A stretch of DNA of 64,000 bases from Magnolia sinica. Its lineage: Eukaryota; Streptophyta; Magnoliopsida; Magnoliales; Magnoliaceae. The position numbers and the translations under genes are program-made. The stretch is taken from positions 67,767,501 through 67,831,500 of the forward strand of contig NC_080586.1 of the NCBI RefSeq assembly GCF_029962835.1, written 5' to 3'. The notes below the pieces were generated by a model, which saw only the letters and a program-made list of their open reading frames with translations, made no database searches and was not told the DNA's origin. Within the stretch, counting starts at the first letter, position 1. The number at the start of each line of letters is the position of its first letter. Positions 1-12,270 of this stretch are shown in pieces.

Positions 1-931
1 GTCTCCTCAGATTCAGTAACAGACAAATTGGCCCAGTGGCCACCTGACAAACGACCACGTCCACGAGCGAAACCTCCCCGTATGGGAGGTCTACCATGTT
101 TGATCGAGCAGTTGTCAACCATATGGTTGGTATGTTTGCAATGAGTGTAAAAAAGAGAACCACGACTACGGCCTCGAGTTCCACGACCTCGACCCTTATT
201 ATCAGAAAAATGAGCATCAGCCTGTAAAGCAGACTGTGTGATCGAGACATGTGGAATCATAACTTGCTTTCATTTTTCTTCTCTTGCAAGCTGAGCATAA
301 ACCTAATTCAAGGTCATCATCTCAACTTTATGGATAATTTGTTGTCGGAGTATCTCGTACTCATCATTAAGGCCATCGAAAAACTTGAAGATCCGGCGTC
401 GCTTCTGACGTTTCTTGATAAGAATCACATCTTGAGAACAATAGGTATCTTCCTCATCATGATAGGCCAGCTCCTCCCATAAACTTCGAAGTTTAGCATA
501 GTACTCTATGAGGCTTTTGTCGTGCTATTGGAGAGAGGCGATCTCCTTCTCTAATTGAAAGATGCGTGACATGTTGTGCACATCACTATAGAGTTCGTGG
601 ACCGTGTCCCATATTTCTTTCGCCGTTTTTAAGAAAATAATGTCACTTTGGACATTGTCGGCCATGGAGTTCCATAACCATGACACGACAATCATGTCAT
701 CAGATTCTCACTTTGCTTTCTTGGAGTCTCCATCGGTTGGACAAGAAAGGGTCTCAGTGATGTGGCCAAGTTTCCGTTTGCCGCTAATAAAGATGCGGAC
801 AGCCTGTTGCCATTGGAGAAAATTGGGCCCTATGAGAGGGATGATGTGGTCTTTAGTCCTGGATTTTCAGATTGTTTGAAATCCTCATCATGAGAGGATG
901 AAATATCGTCAAAGACCTTAGACGATGCCAT
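1..931 (-). pseudogene. Copia retrotransposon gag remnant
   Basis: The minus strand, starting at an ATG at 931, reads as a Ty1/Copia gag with several stops and frame breaks. It has the UBN2-type core seen in plant Copia gag (readable pieces such as MADNVQSDIIFLKTAKEIWD, around 662-603) and a zinc-knuckle region near 110-150. The knuckle reads Y-x2-C-x4-H-x4-C, so the first Cys of the CCHC motif is replaced by Tyr, and an Arg/Gly-rich tail follows. The protein would package element RNA. Pol would lie left of the window. The gene belongs with the leader, primer site and LTR at 932-2064. It is non-functional as read. Confidence 0.85.
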
Positions 932-1470
932 GGAGAAATATCAAGGCTAAGGGAAATCAATTTTATTTTTATTATTTATTTTTTTTCAAACTAACATCTG
1001 ACACCAATGCCCATGAACGAGATCATGGAAAATGTATATGGTACGCTACTGGCCAAGAACACTGTTGGGGTCCACCATGATCACTTCCTCACCTATTACC
1101 TGGATCTTAACATCAACGGTGATCACAACTCCTTCATCAAAAACAAGATGAAGATCTCTGACACAAGCAGGTGCAGACGCTCGACGTTTCTACTACATTT
1201 GAAGAGCTCTAACAACTTGGGCATCATGGATCGACCAACACGTCAACCCGCGCAAGACCCGAGTTTGCTTTTGAACTTCAAAACCTTCGCATTTCAGGGG
1301 CGGTCAATGGAATTTTGGAAGTCACTGTTAGGAGGGCACTCAATCCCTCAATGATACATTGAGCAGAAACTATCCAGAAAAAAATATAATCATTGAGGAG
1401 GTCGTGAAGTAAAGGAAAACACCTGTGACCATCTTCGTTGAAAACAAAATAATGGTTGGGTTGCTATCCA

Positions 1471-1567
1471 TATGAAACAGAAATTGGGGCTGTTGTGCAT
1501 ATGAAACAGAGTTTGGGGCTGTTGTGCATATGAAACAGGGATTGGGGCTGCTGTGCATATGAAACAG
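1471..1567. repeat. 29-bp tandem repeat, about 3.3 copies
   Basis: Units start at 1471, 1500, 1529 and 1558 (the last partial). Each begins 'tatgaaacag' and contains 'ttggggctg(t/c)tgtgca'. They lie in the Copia leader. Confidence 0.85.
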
Positions 1568-1579
1568 TGATAATGGTGG

Positions 1580-1799
1580 CGGTTGTGGGGCTGCTCAAAC
1601 CAAGCAAACAGATTTGGTGAAATAGATATTGGGGCTTATGCTCTGGGCATATGAAGCTGGATCTGACCGTTGAAAATCAGATCAGTTGGTATGTTGTGGG
1701 GCTGCTCACACCAAGCAAACAAATTTGGTAAAACAGAGATTGGGGCTTATGCTCTAGGCATATGAAGCTAGATCTGACCATTGAAAATCAGATCAGTGG
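1580..1799. repeat. Approximately 112-bp direct duplication in Copia leader
   Basis: Two diverged copies begin at about 1580 and 1692. Both contain 'gttgtggggctgctca', 'accaagcaaac' and end in 'ttgaaaatcagatcagt'. Each carries the core 'attggggcttatgctct', related to the 29-bp repeat just upstream, so the leader seems to grow by repeated duplication. Confidence 0.8.
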
Positions 1800-1826
1800 C
1801 CCAGGTCGAAAATGGCTTTGATACCA

Positions 1827-2064
1827 TGTTGGAATACATGCTATGGGAAAGAAGATGCTTGATTTCTTAGAGCCGTATACAACTAGTATTTATACAAGAA
1901 TGGAGGAAGACAAATATAGAAAACGGTGAAGAAGGAGGATCTACAGAGATTTACAAAGGAGAGATTACAGAGATGATGGAGGAGAGATTTCTGCAGATGA
2001 GCTGGCTACTGGACGCGGAGAGATTTCTACAGATGAGCTGGCTGCTGGATGCATTCCTTCAACA
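1827..2064 (-). repeat. Copia 5' LTR (238 bp)
   Basis: On the minus strand this segment starts TGTTGAAGGAATGC and ends GTATTCCAACA, a proper TG...CA terminus pair with short inverted ends, and is followed at once by the tRNA primer site (1826-1814). A TATAAATA box lies at 1894-1887 on the minus strand. The partner LTR is outside the window. The right edge abuts sequence homologous to the right LTR of the gypsy element (aactattcat also occurs near 22030), so this element sits inside the gypsy left LTR. Confidence 0.85.
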
Positions 2065-2232
2065 AACTATTCATCCTTATCCATAGATTGCTCTGTTGAC
2101 GTGGCATCCAAAGATATTATTTGCCTTTTTATATGTGGCGTGCCAGCTAGACATACTATATATGCCACATGCCGCAATCCGTGTTGTTGATATAATCTGC
2201 TAGATTTTGGTATAAACATTGTCCCCTCACAT
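2065..2232 (-). repeat. Left (3') LTR remnant and polypurine tract of gypsy element
   Basis: 2065-2218 aligns to the outer end of the right LTR (about 22030-22171). The LTR terminus on the minus strand is TGTTTATACC at 2218, preceded by a purine-rich GTGAGGGGACAA (2230-2219) that fits a polypurine tract. The rest of this LTR lies beyond the Copia insertion, outside the window. Confidence 0.7.
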
Positions 2233-2465
2233 TTCTTGTCATTCGGTAAAGGATGGCTAGAAATGTAATATGATATTAATGACTATCCACATGTAGCATG
2301 CTTCATTCATCAAATCTTCAAATGGCTTGTCTATCTTTTTGCTCTTTTGTTGTATATTGCCATGCGTCCGACGGAGAAGATATTACCATATCTCTGTGAC
2401 AACTTTCATATTGGAATTTGCATGTATCATTATGCCATAATTAATGCAACACATGCAGTGTTGCC

Positions 2466-2555
2466 TATATAGGCCAATTCTTTTTACATTTCTCTTTTTT
2501 CCTTCTTTCCACTCGCATCCTCTAAGAACCCTAACTCCTTCCTGCAACACTTATT
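2466..2555 (+). promoter_or_regulatory. TATA box and 5' leader of antisense PMD gene
   Basis: TATATA at 2466-2471 lies 85-90 bases upstream of the first ATG (2556), with a pyrimidine-rich leader between, a normal layout for a plant Pol II promoter. It faces away from the LTR, so the antisense gene would have its own start of transcription. Confidence 0.5.
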
Positions 2556-5500
2556 ATGGCTCCAAAGAAATCGAAACCCTCCGACATTCTAATAGTTCCA
2601 CATTCTCCTCTTCTTCCACTGTTGGAGCCACTTCATGAATTTGTATGCTTAGAGGTCATTTTTTAATCTGAATCTAAATCTTCCAATTTTGCCTTTTATT
2701 TAAGGCTTGCTTTTCCTCCTTCACATACCCACAATTTCAAAATTATTCATTCTTATTTCCATGCCGATAAGGGCGAAACCTTCTTGAATAGCCGAGAATC
2801 CCTTGATTGGGCCTATTAGGAAACTAATAAAACCCCTAGGTCATGGCCAACATATCATGAGAGATGGGTAGAATGGTATTGACGTGTCCAGGGTGAACAC
2901 AAGGTTTTCTGGGATAACCTTGGTATAAGCGAATGTATTAATTTCTTTGTTTGTAATATAAATCTCAATCCTTCTCTTCTTGTTGCTACAACGTGTTTTT
3001 GTAGTTGCACGACCAACTACTTCCATTTTAAATGTGGTCTCATGAGTCCGACCATCATAGATGTTTGCACGCTAACTAGTCTTCCTCCCACTGGTCTTGA
3101 ATTCTATCAGGGATACAATCCCAAAAAACCTCTAAAAAACACCTTCAACCACTAAAACCTTCGCAAGTTCTATGGTCCATTCATAACTGCAAAAGCAAAA
3201 AACTGAAGGTGAAGTCTCTCATCATGAGTACTGTTGTTTCCTTCTAATGTGGATCTGACCTTTTTTTTTCTTTTTTCGGGGCAGACTCTATAATAAAAGA
3301 GTATATTGGTTTGGTAGAAGCTTTAGTCTTTGACCATAGAGTAGTTCTGTCCCCTTTCTTGCTGTCACATATGTATCAAGAGTCTTCATGACCTTTTTCT
3401 AAAGGTCCTCATTCAATTGGAGGTCCTTGTGGCTACTTCAATTGTGGTTGTGAGTATTTCCCACATCTCAACGAAGAGATCACCAAACCAATGAGTCAGT
3501 TCTCTTCTTACGACATACATTGGGTTTCTGCATCTGTAAAGCCCATTTCCTTTTAGTGAGAGTTTTAAATTCTTCTACATGCTTCCCTTCGATCATCATG
3601 ATTAGACGTTGTCCTTTTAAGGGAAGACAAATTAGCCCAAATTGGTTCATTGGAAACATTTTGATGCAAGTGATTTATATATGCTACTAGCCGTTGTCAA
3701 TCTTAGGCTAGCTATATTGTAGTCAAAGACATACTGGTCGATGGTGCTGAAACTAACATGGGAAAAATGTAAAGAACAATGTGGAGTTTTACTCTCCTAA
3801 TCTTTTCACTCTACAATTTGGTTTCAGTCAATCCATCTTGTTTCTCTTATTGCCACTTTCTCTCAATTAGCCTATACGTCATCACATCACGTCACTCAGT
3901 GAAATAGCTCATGCCCTCTGTTCACTCCCCAAGTATAGGGTTGTGATGTAGTAATAAACTCGGTGAGACCGAGGTCGAATCCCAAGGGACTGAAACCTGT
4001 ACGTAATCTGAAATTAAACAGAACTAGAACTAGACCAAGATAAAATCTAAATCGATTGTAATTTGAGGAATAATGGTGAAATATTAATTTAAAACTTAAG
4101 GAATTCAGAGGAAGGAAACTAGGAATTCAAAGGATCCACTTGTAGAGACCAGGGAAATCTTATGCCTACTTCAAGAACTCAACTGGACTTAGAGTCCTAT
4201 CTTCATCCAGTTGAAGAGTGTAACCATGGAAATCAAGATTGAACTTCCTTTGATATAGTTTTCAAGAGATGAAATGTGTATGAATTAGAATAGATTCCAT
4301 CACCAAACCATGCCCAGGAAACAAAGTAAACAACAAAATCAAACTAATTACCAACCAATCAACAGATATATGAAGGTTAGGAAGGGTACCGTCATCCGAC
4401 TATGCCTAGGAGACGATGGTGAACAACGGGGCTTCCTGACGTCATCATCAAGATAAGGAAAAGAACATGCTCAAAGCTATTACAGACCCATTGTAATTTT
4501 AGTCACAATAGACCATTAAAAACTAAAAATATTTCCTTGATTAAACCAAAATCAACATCAGTTCAATCTAAACAAAAGGCATAAGCACAAAGTCTCCTAT
4601 CACGCTACAAGCTTCACCTCTTAGCCCTGGCTAAGAGGTTTAGCATAGAATAGACATGATTAGGCTAAACATCTTAAAAGAAATAATAAAAGGAAACAAT
4701 AAAAAAATATAAATATTACTTTCTCTCTCTCTCTGCTCCACATCCCCTGCAAATTCCATGTCATCCCTCTCTCTTATCTCTTGTATTTTATACATGCCAA
4801 GGGCGGTGGAACTTTCGCACCACAAAGGCGGTGAGAGGATGCGAAAGAGTAGAACGGTTGGAGCTTTTACGCAGCTGTCTCGCAAAACGTGGATAGCGTC
4901 CGGTTTTCACGAGTAGAGCACCATCCTCTACGTTGCTAAAGTCATTGGGGCCCACGTCGATGTTTTATGAAAAATCTAGTCCGTCCATTGGATTGATCTT
5001 GAAAAACCATCCAGGTGTGGATGTTTTTGGATTGGATTTGGTGTGGCCCACCAGAGTTCTTCTTGCACCGTTCGTCTTCCTTTTAGACGGTTAAAAATCG
5101 ATCTCCATTTCTTCCTGCAATTCCGTCATCTAAGCTTGGATGATAGGGAGCGTAGGCTTCTGATGGACAGCTCAAATCCGACTGATGAAGCACGGTGGTG
5201 GCCCACAAAATTCGTCCGCAGGCTCTATTTGCGAAATAGAGTTTACGGTGCTGTGATGATCGGTGGGCCCCACATTGATGTCTAGTGAGAAATCCACCCC
5301 ATGCATTGAAATCCTGGCGAAAAACCAGTTGGGAAGGAGTAGTTTTGGTAGGTTCTTGTGTGGCCCACTATACTAACTCAATTCACCGTTCATCTTACAT
5401 TTTTTAACAATCCACGTGCATACACGTGTATGGGCCAAAAATTCCACCTAGGTGAGGGTCTTGCCTACCCCAAAGACACAATGGACGGCTCTGATCATCA

Positions 5501-7840
5501 TAATGGATGATGGATGGGCCCCACAGCAATCAACCGGTGGACGTGCGTCCGACCGCTGGCGTGGAAGATGATTTTGAGTCGGTCAGCACACGCTAACCGA
5601 CTTTATAGGATATGGTGTACGTGGAGTGCACCTACGCACTGTGCACTGGCATTGCTAGTGGGGTCCACTCGTGATGTTCATGATAAATCCGCTCTGTTCA
5701 TCTGAATTTCCAGCTTATTTAACTTGTTGAGATCATAATTGAAGCATATCCGGATGCCAGGTGGGCTCTAAATCAGGATTTAAGGGGATGATCTGTCTGT
5801 TGGGCTACTTCCATAGGACGGGAGCTGATATTCGACGTGTACGGTTAATTTATGGTCCTCGGGCCATGTATGAAGTTTCGAGTCAGACGGATGGTGAGAA
5901 CCCTGTTATCTTGCATTCTGGCTGATTTTCGGGTCACTTGAGCTTCAGTTTCTCAATTTTCTCGAATCTCTGTCATGTAAATCCGTCGATCTTGGTCCCC
6001 TGGGGTCCGTCCCTTGCCTTGGTGATTCTAGAGAGTTAATTCCATGCATTTAGCATCTTTTTCAGTCCACACTTATAAATCCACCTTACAACATAAACAT
6101 GATTAAAACAGGCGTTAAACAGTATCATGTTCGTAAAATCAAGCAATAACTAGGTCTGATATGCAATATTTGACCCTCAACACCCTCACTCATTACAACC
6201 AAGCTCTTTTATTATTTAAATTGCTTGCGGTCCCTGACAAGCTCATCTCTACGAATTCTTTTAAAGCATGGTGGGCTACTTACCATGATAATTGGCGACT
6301 TCTCCTAGCTAAAGAAGTCACTGAAAGGTTATTATCTATTCATTCATCTCCTAAAGCATTGCATGCTGATCTAACTACCTCTTGCAAAAGAATAACTTCC
6401 TCGACAAGAAGCTCTACCTTTTTTACTAGTAGATCTTCATCTCAACCTTAACAAGATGAAGAGCATAAGAAGAAGCAAAAGCGTACTGCCTCTGGATTGA
6501 CCAAAGTAGGTATTTCTAGCCAAATTTCGGTCATCCAACAATTTGAACGATTTTATCATTTGAAGTATAATCCCATGATACCCTTTGACGCATATAAACC
6601 TCCCATGCAACATGCTTTAAGGTGTCGTGAGTAGTTCTTGGTATGGTTATGAGAATAAGATAAAATTGACCTATCTGTGTTATGTGAAGAGTTGGCCCCA
6701 TTCCCAAGAGTTCCTCTTGCATTAGCCGAGTGTATTAGATCTGGAGTGACTGTTGTTGGTCACTGGTTGTCGAACCATTCAACAATGATAGGTCAAACGC
6801 TGGGTACATAACGACATAGCTACTCCGTCTGTATTCATTTGCATTTATTTTTCTATAAATTCTTCACCACCTCCTTTGATATCAAACAGTAAAGAAAATT
6901 CAACCTAGTATGAAGTTTAGAAACGATATAAAAGCAACAACTACCACTCCCGCCTTACTTGTGATAGTGGCCAAGATAAGTGAATCGACTAGGATGTCAA
7001 AAGAAGCTATTGGCTCACCAACACCTATAGTAGAGATATATAGCCCTCCTGAAGGTAACAAGAAAGAAAAAGGAGGAGGAGGAGGAGAAGGAGGAGAAGA
7101 AACTGAATATGATGCACTCGTCAGATGCTAACGTTCAGTTTGCCCTAAAACTGCACAATCCAAACCTCTATCGTATCTTTTTCTAGTTGAAGGATTTATC
7201 ATGTCTTGAGCTGTAGAGCATACTGATCATGTTATTGATGTTGCTAATCCGGTTGCTACCATCAATGCTTTAGATCCTTTGGTCCATGAGATAACCAGCC
7301 AAATCGATTTCACTGAGAGACCGGTACAAGAGTATGATATTATCGAACCTATTGCTTCTTATAATGCACCAGCAATGATTTTCGCTCCAATTGCGGTAGA
7401 TTCCCATATGTTGGATCCTCATATTCTACTTTTCGAAAACTAGTTGCCAGTTTCGATCGATCCACCGCGTGTTGGAGAGTTTGTGGGACCTTTTATAAGT
7501 ATGAGCTAATACTTTGCTCATTGGGCTTTAGCAGATATAAAAATACTGCAAAGTCAACTTCTTTAGCTTTTGGAGCCATGCGAACAAGTGATTAATTCTT
7601 CTCCAACCCTATTCATCTTTCGACCAGCTGTCTGAAGTTGATTTCTTGAAGGAGGTCAAGACTTTGCTGCCATCTGAGCCGCATAATCTCCTTGTGGATA
7701 GTTGATTAAAATCTATGCTTGTTCATGTGAGACGACTGTAAGCTCTTGGAGTTTTTAATGAATCTCAACACCTCAATGCCTCCCTGATTAACTATGAAAC
7801 TCAGAAAATTCCCTACTTAAACATTAAATGTACATTTTAA
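2556..7840 (+). pseudogene. Plant mobile domain (PMD) protein pseudogene, antisense ORF of gypsy element
   Basis: The plus strand reads, with several stops and frame breaks, a PMD ('aminotransferase-like, plant mobile domain') protein. ATG 2556 opens with MAPKKSKPSD. About 2765-3120 shows the N-terminal PMD block: W-x2-WY region, then FFVCNINLNPSLL, then HFKCGLMSPTIIDV and TSLPPTG. About 3230-3900 and 6188-6460 carry the C-terminal block with EFYSPNLFTLQFGFSQ and FKAWWATYHDNW. A solo LTR (3919-6182) splits it, and the frame continues exactly across the insertion once one target-site copy is discounted. A Lys/Glu-rich tail runs toward 7840. PMD genes are known as antisense extra ORFs between pol and the 3' LTR of plant gypsy elements; their role is unknown. 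Confidence 0.75.
3919..6182 (-). mobile_element. Solo LTR, 2264 bp, TSD CCCTC
   Basis: Begins TGTTCACTCC and ends CCCTCAACA (TGTT...AACA) with perfect 5-bp target-site copies CCCTC at 3914-3918 and 6183-6187. The start, read on the minus strand, is 'ttgggattcgacctcggtctc..', which I associate with 3' ends of Athila/Tat-type gypsy LTRs, so the LTR is probably minus-oriented; TATAAG on the minus strand near 6076 agrees. It has no internal genes and breaks the PMD gene. Open frames inside it are chance. Confidence 0.8.
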
Positions 7841-8300
7841 AGGGTTCATTTTTATTTTGTGCACTTTCATACACTTGAAGGTTTGTTGCAAATGAACCAG
7901 ATGATCAATAAAATCGAAGGACTTAATCATGTCATCATCAATATACACTTCTAGTGTTCGACCAATCATGTCATGGACAATGGCGTTCATGGCCCTCTCG
8001 TAAGTTGTACAATCATTTTTAAGACCGAACGGCATAACCTTCCAACAATATATTCTAATGGCTCATGAACATCTGAAAGCTATTTTAGCCATGCCATTCT
8101 TTACAATATAAATCTGGTTGTAACCAGAATGTTCATCATGAATGATATTATTTTATGACCTATTGCTCAAATATTAGCTGATCTGCAACTAGTACAGGAT
8201 ATTCATCTTTTTGGGGTCGCATAATTCAAATTTCGGAAATCAATGCAGACTCTTAACTTGCCATTTTTTTAACGACCGGGACTATGTTTGAGATTCACTC
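7817..8300 (-). pseudogene. Gypsy reverse transcriptase fragment
   Basis: Minus strand. About 8290-8220 reads RVCIDFRNLNYATPK. After a damaged stretch, 8035-7817 reads MPFGLKN...YERAMNAIVHDMIG...YIDD...KMNPLKC, the classic Ty3/gypsy reverse transcriptase palm with the YIDD active site. The pol frame stops right after the KC motif, and RNase H and integrase are absent. The plus-strand PMD gene ends at the same place, so pol and the antisense ORF abut or overlap by a few bases. Probably an internal deletion. Confidence 0.85.
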
Positions 8301-8851
8301 GGCATACCTAATTGGTTGAATGAAACCAGCCTTTAGTAGTCACTCAACCTCTTCCTCCACTTTAGCCGTAACTTGAATGGTCATCCTTCTCGGAGGCTAC
8401 TTAACAAGTCGAAAACCTTAGTTTATGAGCAATGTATGTTCTACCAACTTGCGACTTAAACCTGACATTTCATGATAATCTCAGGAAAAATATTATTTAT
8501 AATCATGGAGTAATTTAGTCATTACCTCTTACTCCTATGGTGACAAGGACCCACTGATATAAGTCGGTTCGGGGTTTTGGTCAGTCCCCAAGTTGATTTC
8601 AACTATCGGATCTTGCACATCGGCTTTCAAGTTATCAAGCTTGGCTAGAGCAACCTCCAGCTTTTCATGAAAATACCATCATCAGCAATCTCATCATGTT
8701 CCAATAAGCACTCGGCTATGTTAATTAGACAACTGTTATCTGATTCACCTTTCTTATGAGCCCTTGCTCTTAGTGGCCCAAGTAGTGAGTTTGGCTATCT
8801 CTTCCTCTTCTAATATTGTACAGATCTTGGCAACTCTTCGATGATGTATGA

Positions 8852-9500
8852 TTACCCTGGCCAAAATACAATAAGTGTTTTCGGTATAACTAATTCTTTG
8901 TATGTGGCTCTGCTTATATCATTTACTCTGATCAGTAAGTTCTTAGATACTGACACTCCGATTGGTTGTTTGTGCTTATCTCGACTCATAAAAGTCGTTG
9001 GCCCGATGTTGTCTTCATAAAAATAGACTTTCACTGCATTTGACATCACACAAAATGGCTTGTCATTGGCCGAAATAATCTCCACATTCCTTTTATTCCA
9101 AAATATCAGGAACTAGTGTAATGATGACGAAATGCAATAGTTTGCATGAATCCAACCTCGACCCAAGAGGGCATTAAAGCTTGACATCGATGAAACTACA
9201 AAAAATCCTGCAAGTGCCTTCTTACTTCCCACTATTAACTCAACTAATATAATTCCTTTTCGCATCAGTGACGCCACCGGTATAAGTCTATAACCATAAC
9301 TTCAGCAGCAATCATGTAGAATGGTCTTTCTCAAACATTTTTAACATATTCCTTGGTAGAATGTTAACTGTTGCTCCATTGTCAACCATAATGCATGGAA
9401 CGTGGCATCCATTCGTGTGGGCTGATATGAACAAATGTTTTAAATGTTGTAACATTACGTTAGATGGTTGGTCAAAGATCATATTTTTTCGAATGCACAC
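8852..9500 (-). pseudogene. Gypsy protease and protease-RT linker remnant
   Basis: Minus strand 9500-9312 contains VPCIMVDNGATVNILP, the retropepsin active-site region of gypsy elements of the VDNGA type, preceded by a FISAHTNG strand. 9085-8852 continues with the linker typical between protease and reverse transcriptase (YYED-like 'FYEDNIGPTTFM'). Frames are broken between pieces. It belongs with the reverse transcriptase at 7817-8300 and gag to the right. Confidence 0.75.
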
Positions 9501-9639
9501 CTTGCTCTATAGTAATCATGGACTTGTATTTGCACCTTACCGATCTTTGTTCAGTTGTTTCTTCCTTGACCAACACTGCTTCGGTTTCTTTGACATCATC
9601 CTTCATATTTTCGGCCGATCTATTTTAGCAAAAAATTAA

Positions 9640-12239
9640 GTGGAAGCATGAATACCATATTGCACTCTACTTGTAATGGTGGCAATGTTCTAAATGTTAT
9701 TGTTGTTATCTCTTGTTCATTAAGTCTTTTGTCATCCTCTATTTTTTAGTTTGTTAAAAATTAGCATCATTTTTCAGCAAAATTCGCATTTGCCAACATT
9801 TCCTCTATCAGAAGACTTTCCTCTAAGGGATCACTTTATTCTTCTCCCACGGCCTCGTTTTCTTTGACTTTGCAGTATATCTTTTGATCACATTGGTTGT
9901 TAGGTACACAGTTAGGGCAGATAAATTGTTTTGGCCTTTTGCTTTCTATTGAAGTTAATCCTCTAAACTCTGACTTGACTGGGAGCATATTGACCATATA
10001 TAGTTGGTCTTTTTGATTTATTTTGGAGAGGATTTTACATTTTAATCATTCTTTTTGTCACTCTCTACCGTTGCCAATCACGTTTCTACATCCTTGTCAT
10101 TTTCGACGAGAATCGTGGGAATTTAGGATGCACCACTCAAGTCCATCGATTAGCCAGTGTTAGTAGGTTTAACCATCCTCAGCCGTTTCCAGTCATCCTC
10201 TATCAATGTTCTTTTCATTTAGGCCATGACATTCTCTCTTTGAGTGATCATCCCTTGGAATCTGCACAATACGACAACCTTATAAACTTGTTCATTTCAT
10301 TATTGTATAATATTTTCTCGACAAATACTGTCATTGGACGTCTTCATGACAACACTCACACAATTGGCTCCCCTCTTCAACTAATTGACCCACAAAAGAA
10401 CATTGCCCTTAGTGTTCTTTTCAAGGTTAGGTTACATATCAACATACTTCAGATGATGATTGTTTTGTCCTGTTACTGGTATAAGTTTCACCTTTTTCCT
10501 GAGGGTATTCATGTTCCTTAGATCGACGCGTTGATTCCCACCATTATAGGAAATGGATTGGTGTCGACTAACATGGCTCTGCTCTCTCTTTTCGAAAACT
10601 TAAGCATTCCTAAATTGATGTTGTCTTAAATCATGTTCGAGAAAGTAACATAATTTTTAATATAATGAGATCGAGATCCATGTCATTTATAATATTATAT
10701 TTTCTTCAACTTCTCTGTCAAAGGGATCCTCTACTTTAACGGAAGTTTAATGAATTTAGAAGCCAGTAAGAGATCAAATATCTTGTCAGCCTTGTGAAAT
10801 CAAAGGAAAACCTTCTACTTTACTGAGCAGTTCCCTTTTCGATATTAGGACATTAAAGAGATGATCCATCCTCTGATTTCATTAAAGCCATACAAATGAA
10901 TGGTTTATTGAGGTTTATTTCGGCTAAGACTATCTCAAAATTTGGATCACGATAGTATGTCCATGATGATGAATATTTTTGTTGGTTTTCTTTACGAATA
11001 AGTCATTTGTATATAGTTGCTCTATTCGATTGATCGATCAAATCTTCAAAGTTCTTTCATTCAAACTTTTTTCAGAATTTGATGTCTAGACCTTCTATGA
11101 CCAACTTGATAAACTGAGTTTCTGGAAGGAAACCCCAACATTTGCTTTTTTACTTTTTTAAACCGTGTAGTGTGTTGTTCAGCCAACTCGCCTGAAAATT
11201 GTCTTAAGTGCAACAAGTCAGCCAAAGAGAATTTTGGCTCAGTTCGATAGAATTAAGCATGAAATATTTCTTCTATATCTTGTTAGGATTGTACTACATT
11301 TGCTGGTAAATTAATATACCATGTAAATGCGGTGTTCATTAACGAATTTGCGAACAACTTCAACTTTGCATACTCGTTTGCCAAGAATTCGCCGTATTGC
11401 ACAATAAAATGATCAATATATGCTACTGTATATTTGCCGGTGTTTCCATAGAATAAAGAAAATATTATAATCTTGGTGCCTCTTGGAACCTCAGCATACC
11501 TATCAACCTAGTCAATATACGATGTACGATAAGTAGACTGATTGGTATGACGACCACGGTGTTGATTGGTTCACTTCATTAATCAACTTAATCAACTTGT
11601 CACAGTTGGTTGTTAATAAAGTGATTCCTCTTGTATCCTGAAGTCCTTGATTACCTACTTGAGGTTGTACGCCTTGGGCAAGCGGAATATGACCCCAGGT
11701 ATTTCGTTATTCGGCATATATTTCCCTGCAATAGGTACATCATAATCAGTTCATTTAGGCCATTAAGACGATCGTTTTGTTCGTTTCTCCTATACTTACC
11801 GGTGATGGCATATTCTGTCCCACCAGACTTGGGTCTGGCTAAACATTTCGTGGAGGAAAAATCAACGACTATAGAGGAGTATTACTAAATTGCGGTATTT
11901 CCATGTTATACTAGTGGAAATTTGGCATCATATCTTGAAGGAACATTATCAACTTATTAATAGCCTTAGTTTGAGCCCTAACACACTTAGCCTAAGCTCT
12001 GGAATACTCGGTTTGCATTCTTCCATATTTGGTTAGTTCCCTTATGCTATTGTTGACATTTTCAAGAACTTCATTAACATCCGTAGAGTTATTCTGGAGT
12101 GACAATCCTATTTCCGGGATGATCGGAAGTGGAGGATTCAAGACATTTGAATCGGCCCACATCTGAGATGCATCGAGTGCCTGATTGAGGTCCCGTTCTT
12201 CAATGCTCCCACTACCTCGAGTAGATCACCTACTCATGT
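9640..12239 (-). pseudogene. Gypsy gag remnant
   Basis: Minus-strand reading starts at an ATG at 12239 (MSR, then a stop, then SGSIEERDLNQALDASQ) a short distance inside the primer-like site, and continues with many stops toward 9640. I cannot place capsid or zinc-knuckle motifs with certainty because of frame breaks; the assignment rests on position between primer site and protease. No other gene is visible here on either strand. Confidence 0.55.
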
Positions 12240-12270
12240 TGTCGTAATATTCAATTGACAATTGTACACA

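Larger units (their letters stand above)
932..1826 (-). other. Copia leader with primer-binding site
   Basis: Untranslated leader between the LTR and gag of the minus-strand Copia element. At 1814-1826 the minus strand reads TGGTATCAAAGCC, the classic initiator-Met-tRNA primer site of plant Copia elements, directly next to the LTR. The leader also contains the two tandem repeats listed separately. I see no coding sequence; the open frames here look like chance. Confidence 0.8.

Noticed and set aside
5043..5705. Open frames inside 3919-6182
   Set aside because: Located in a solo LTR; no known motif.
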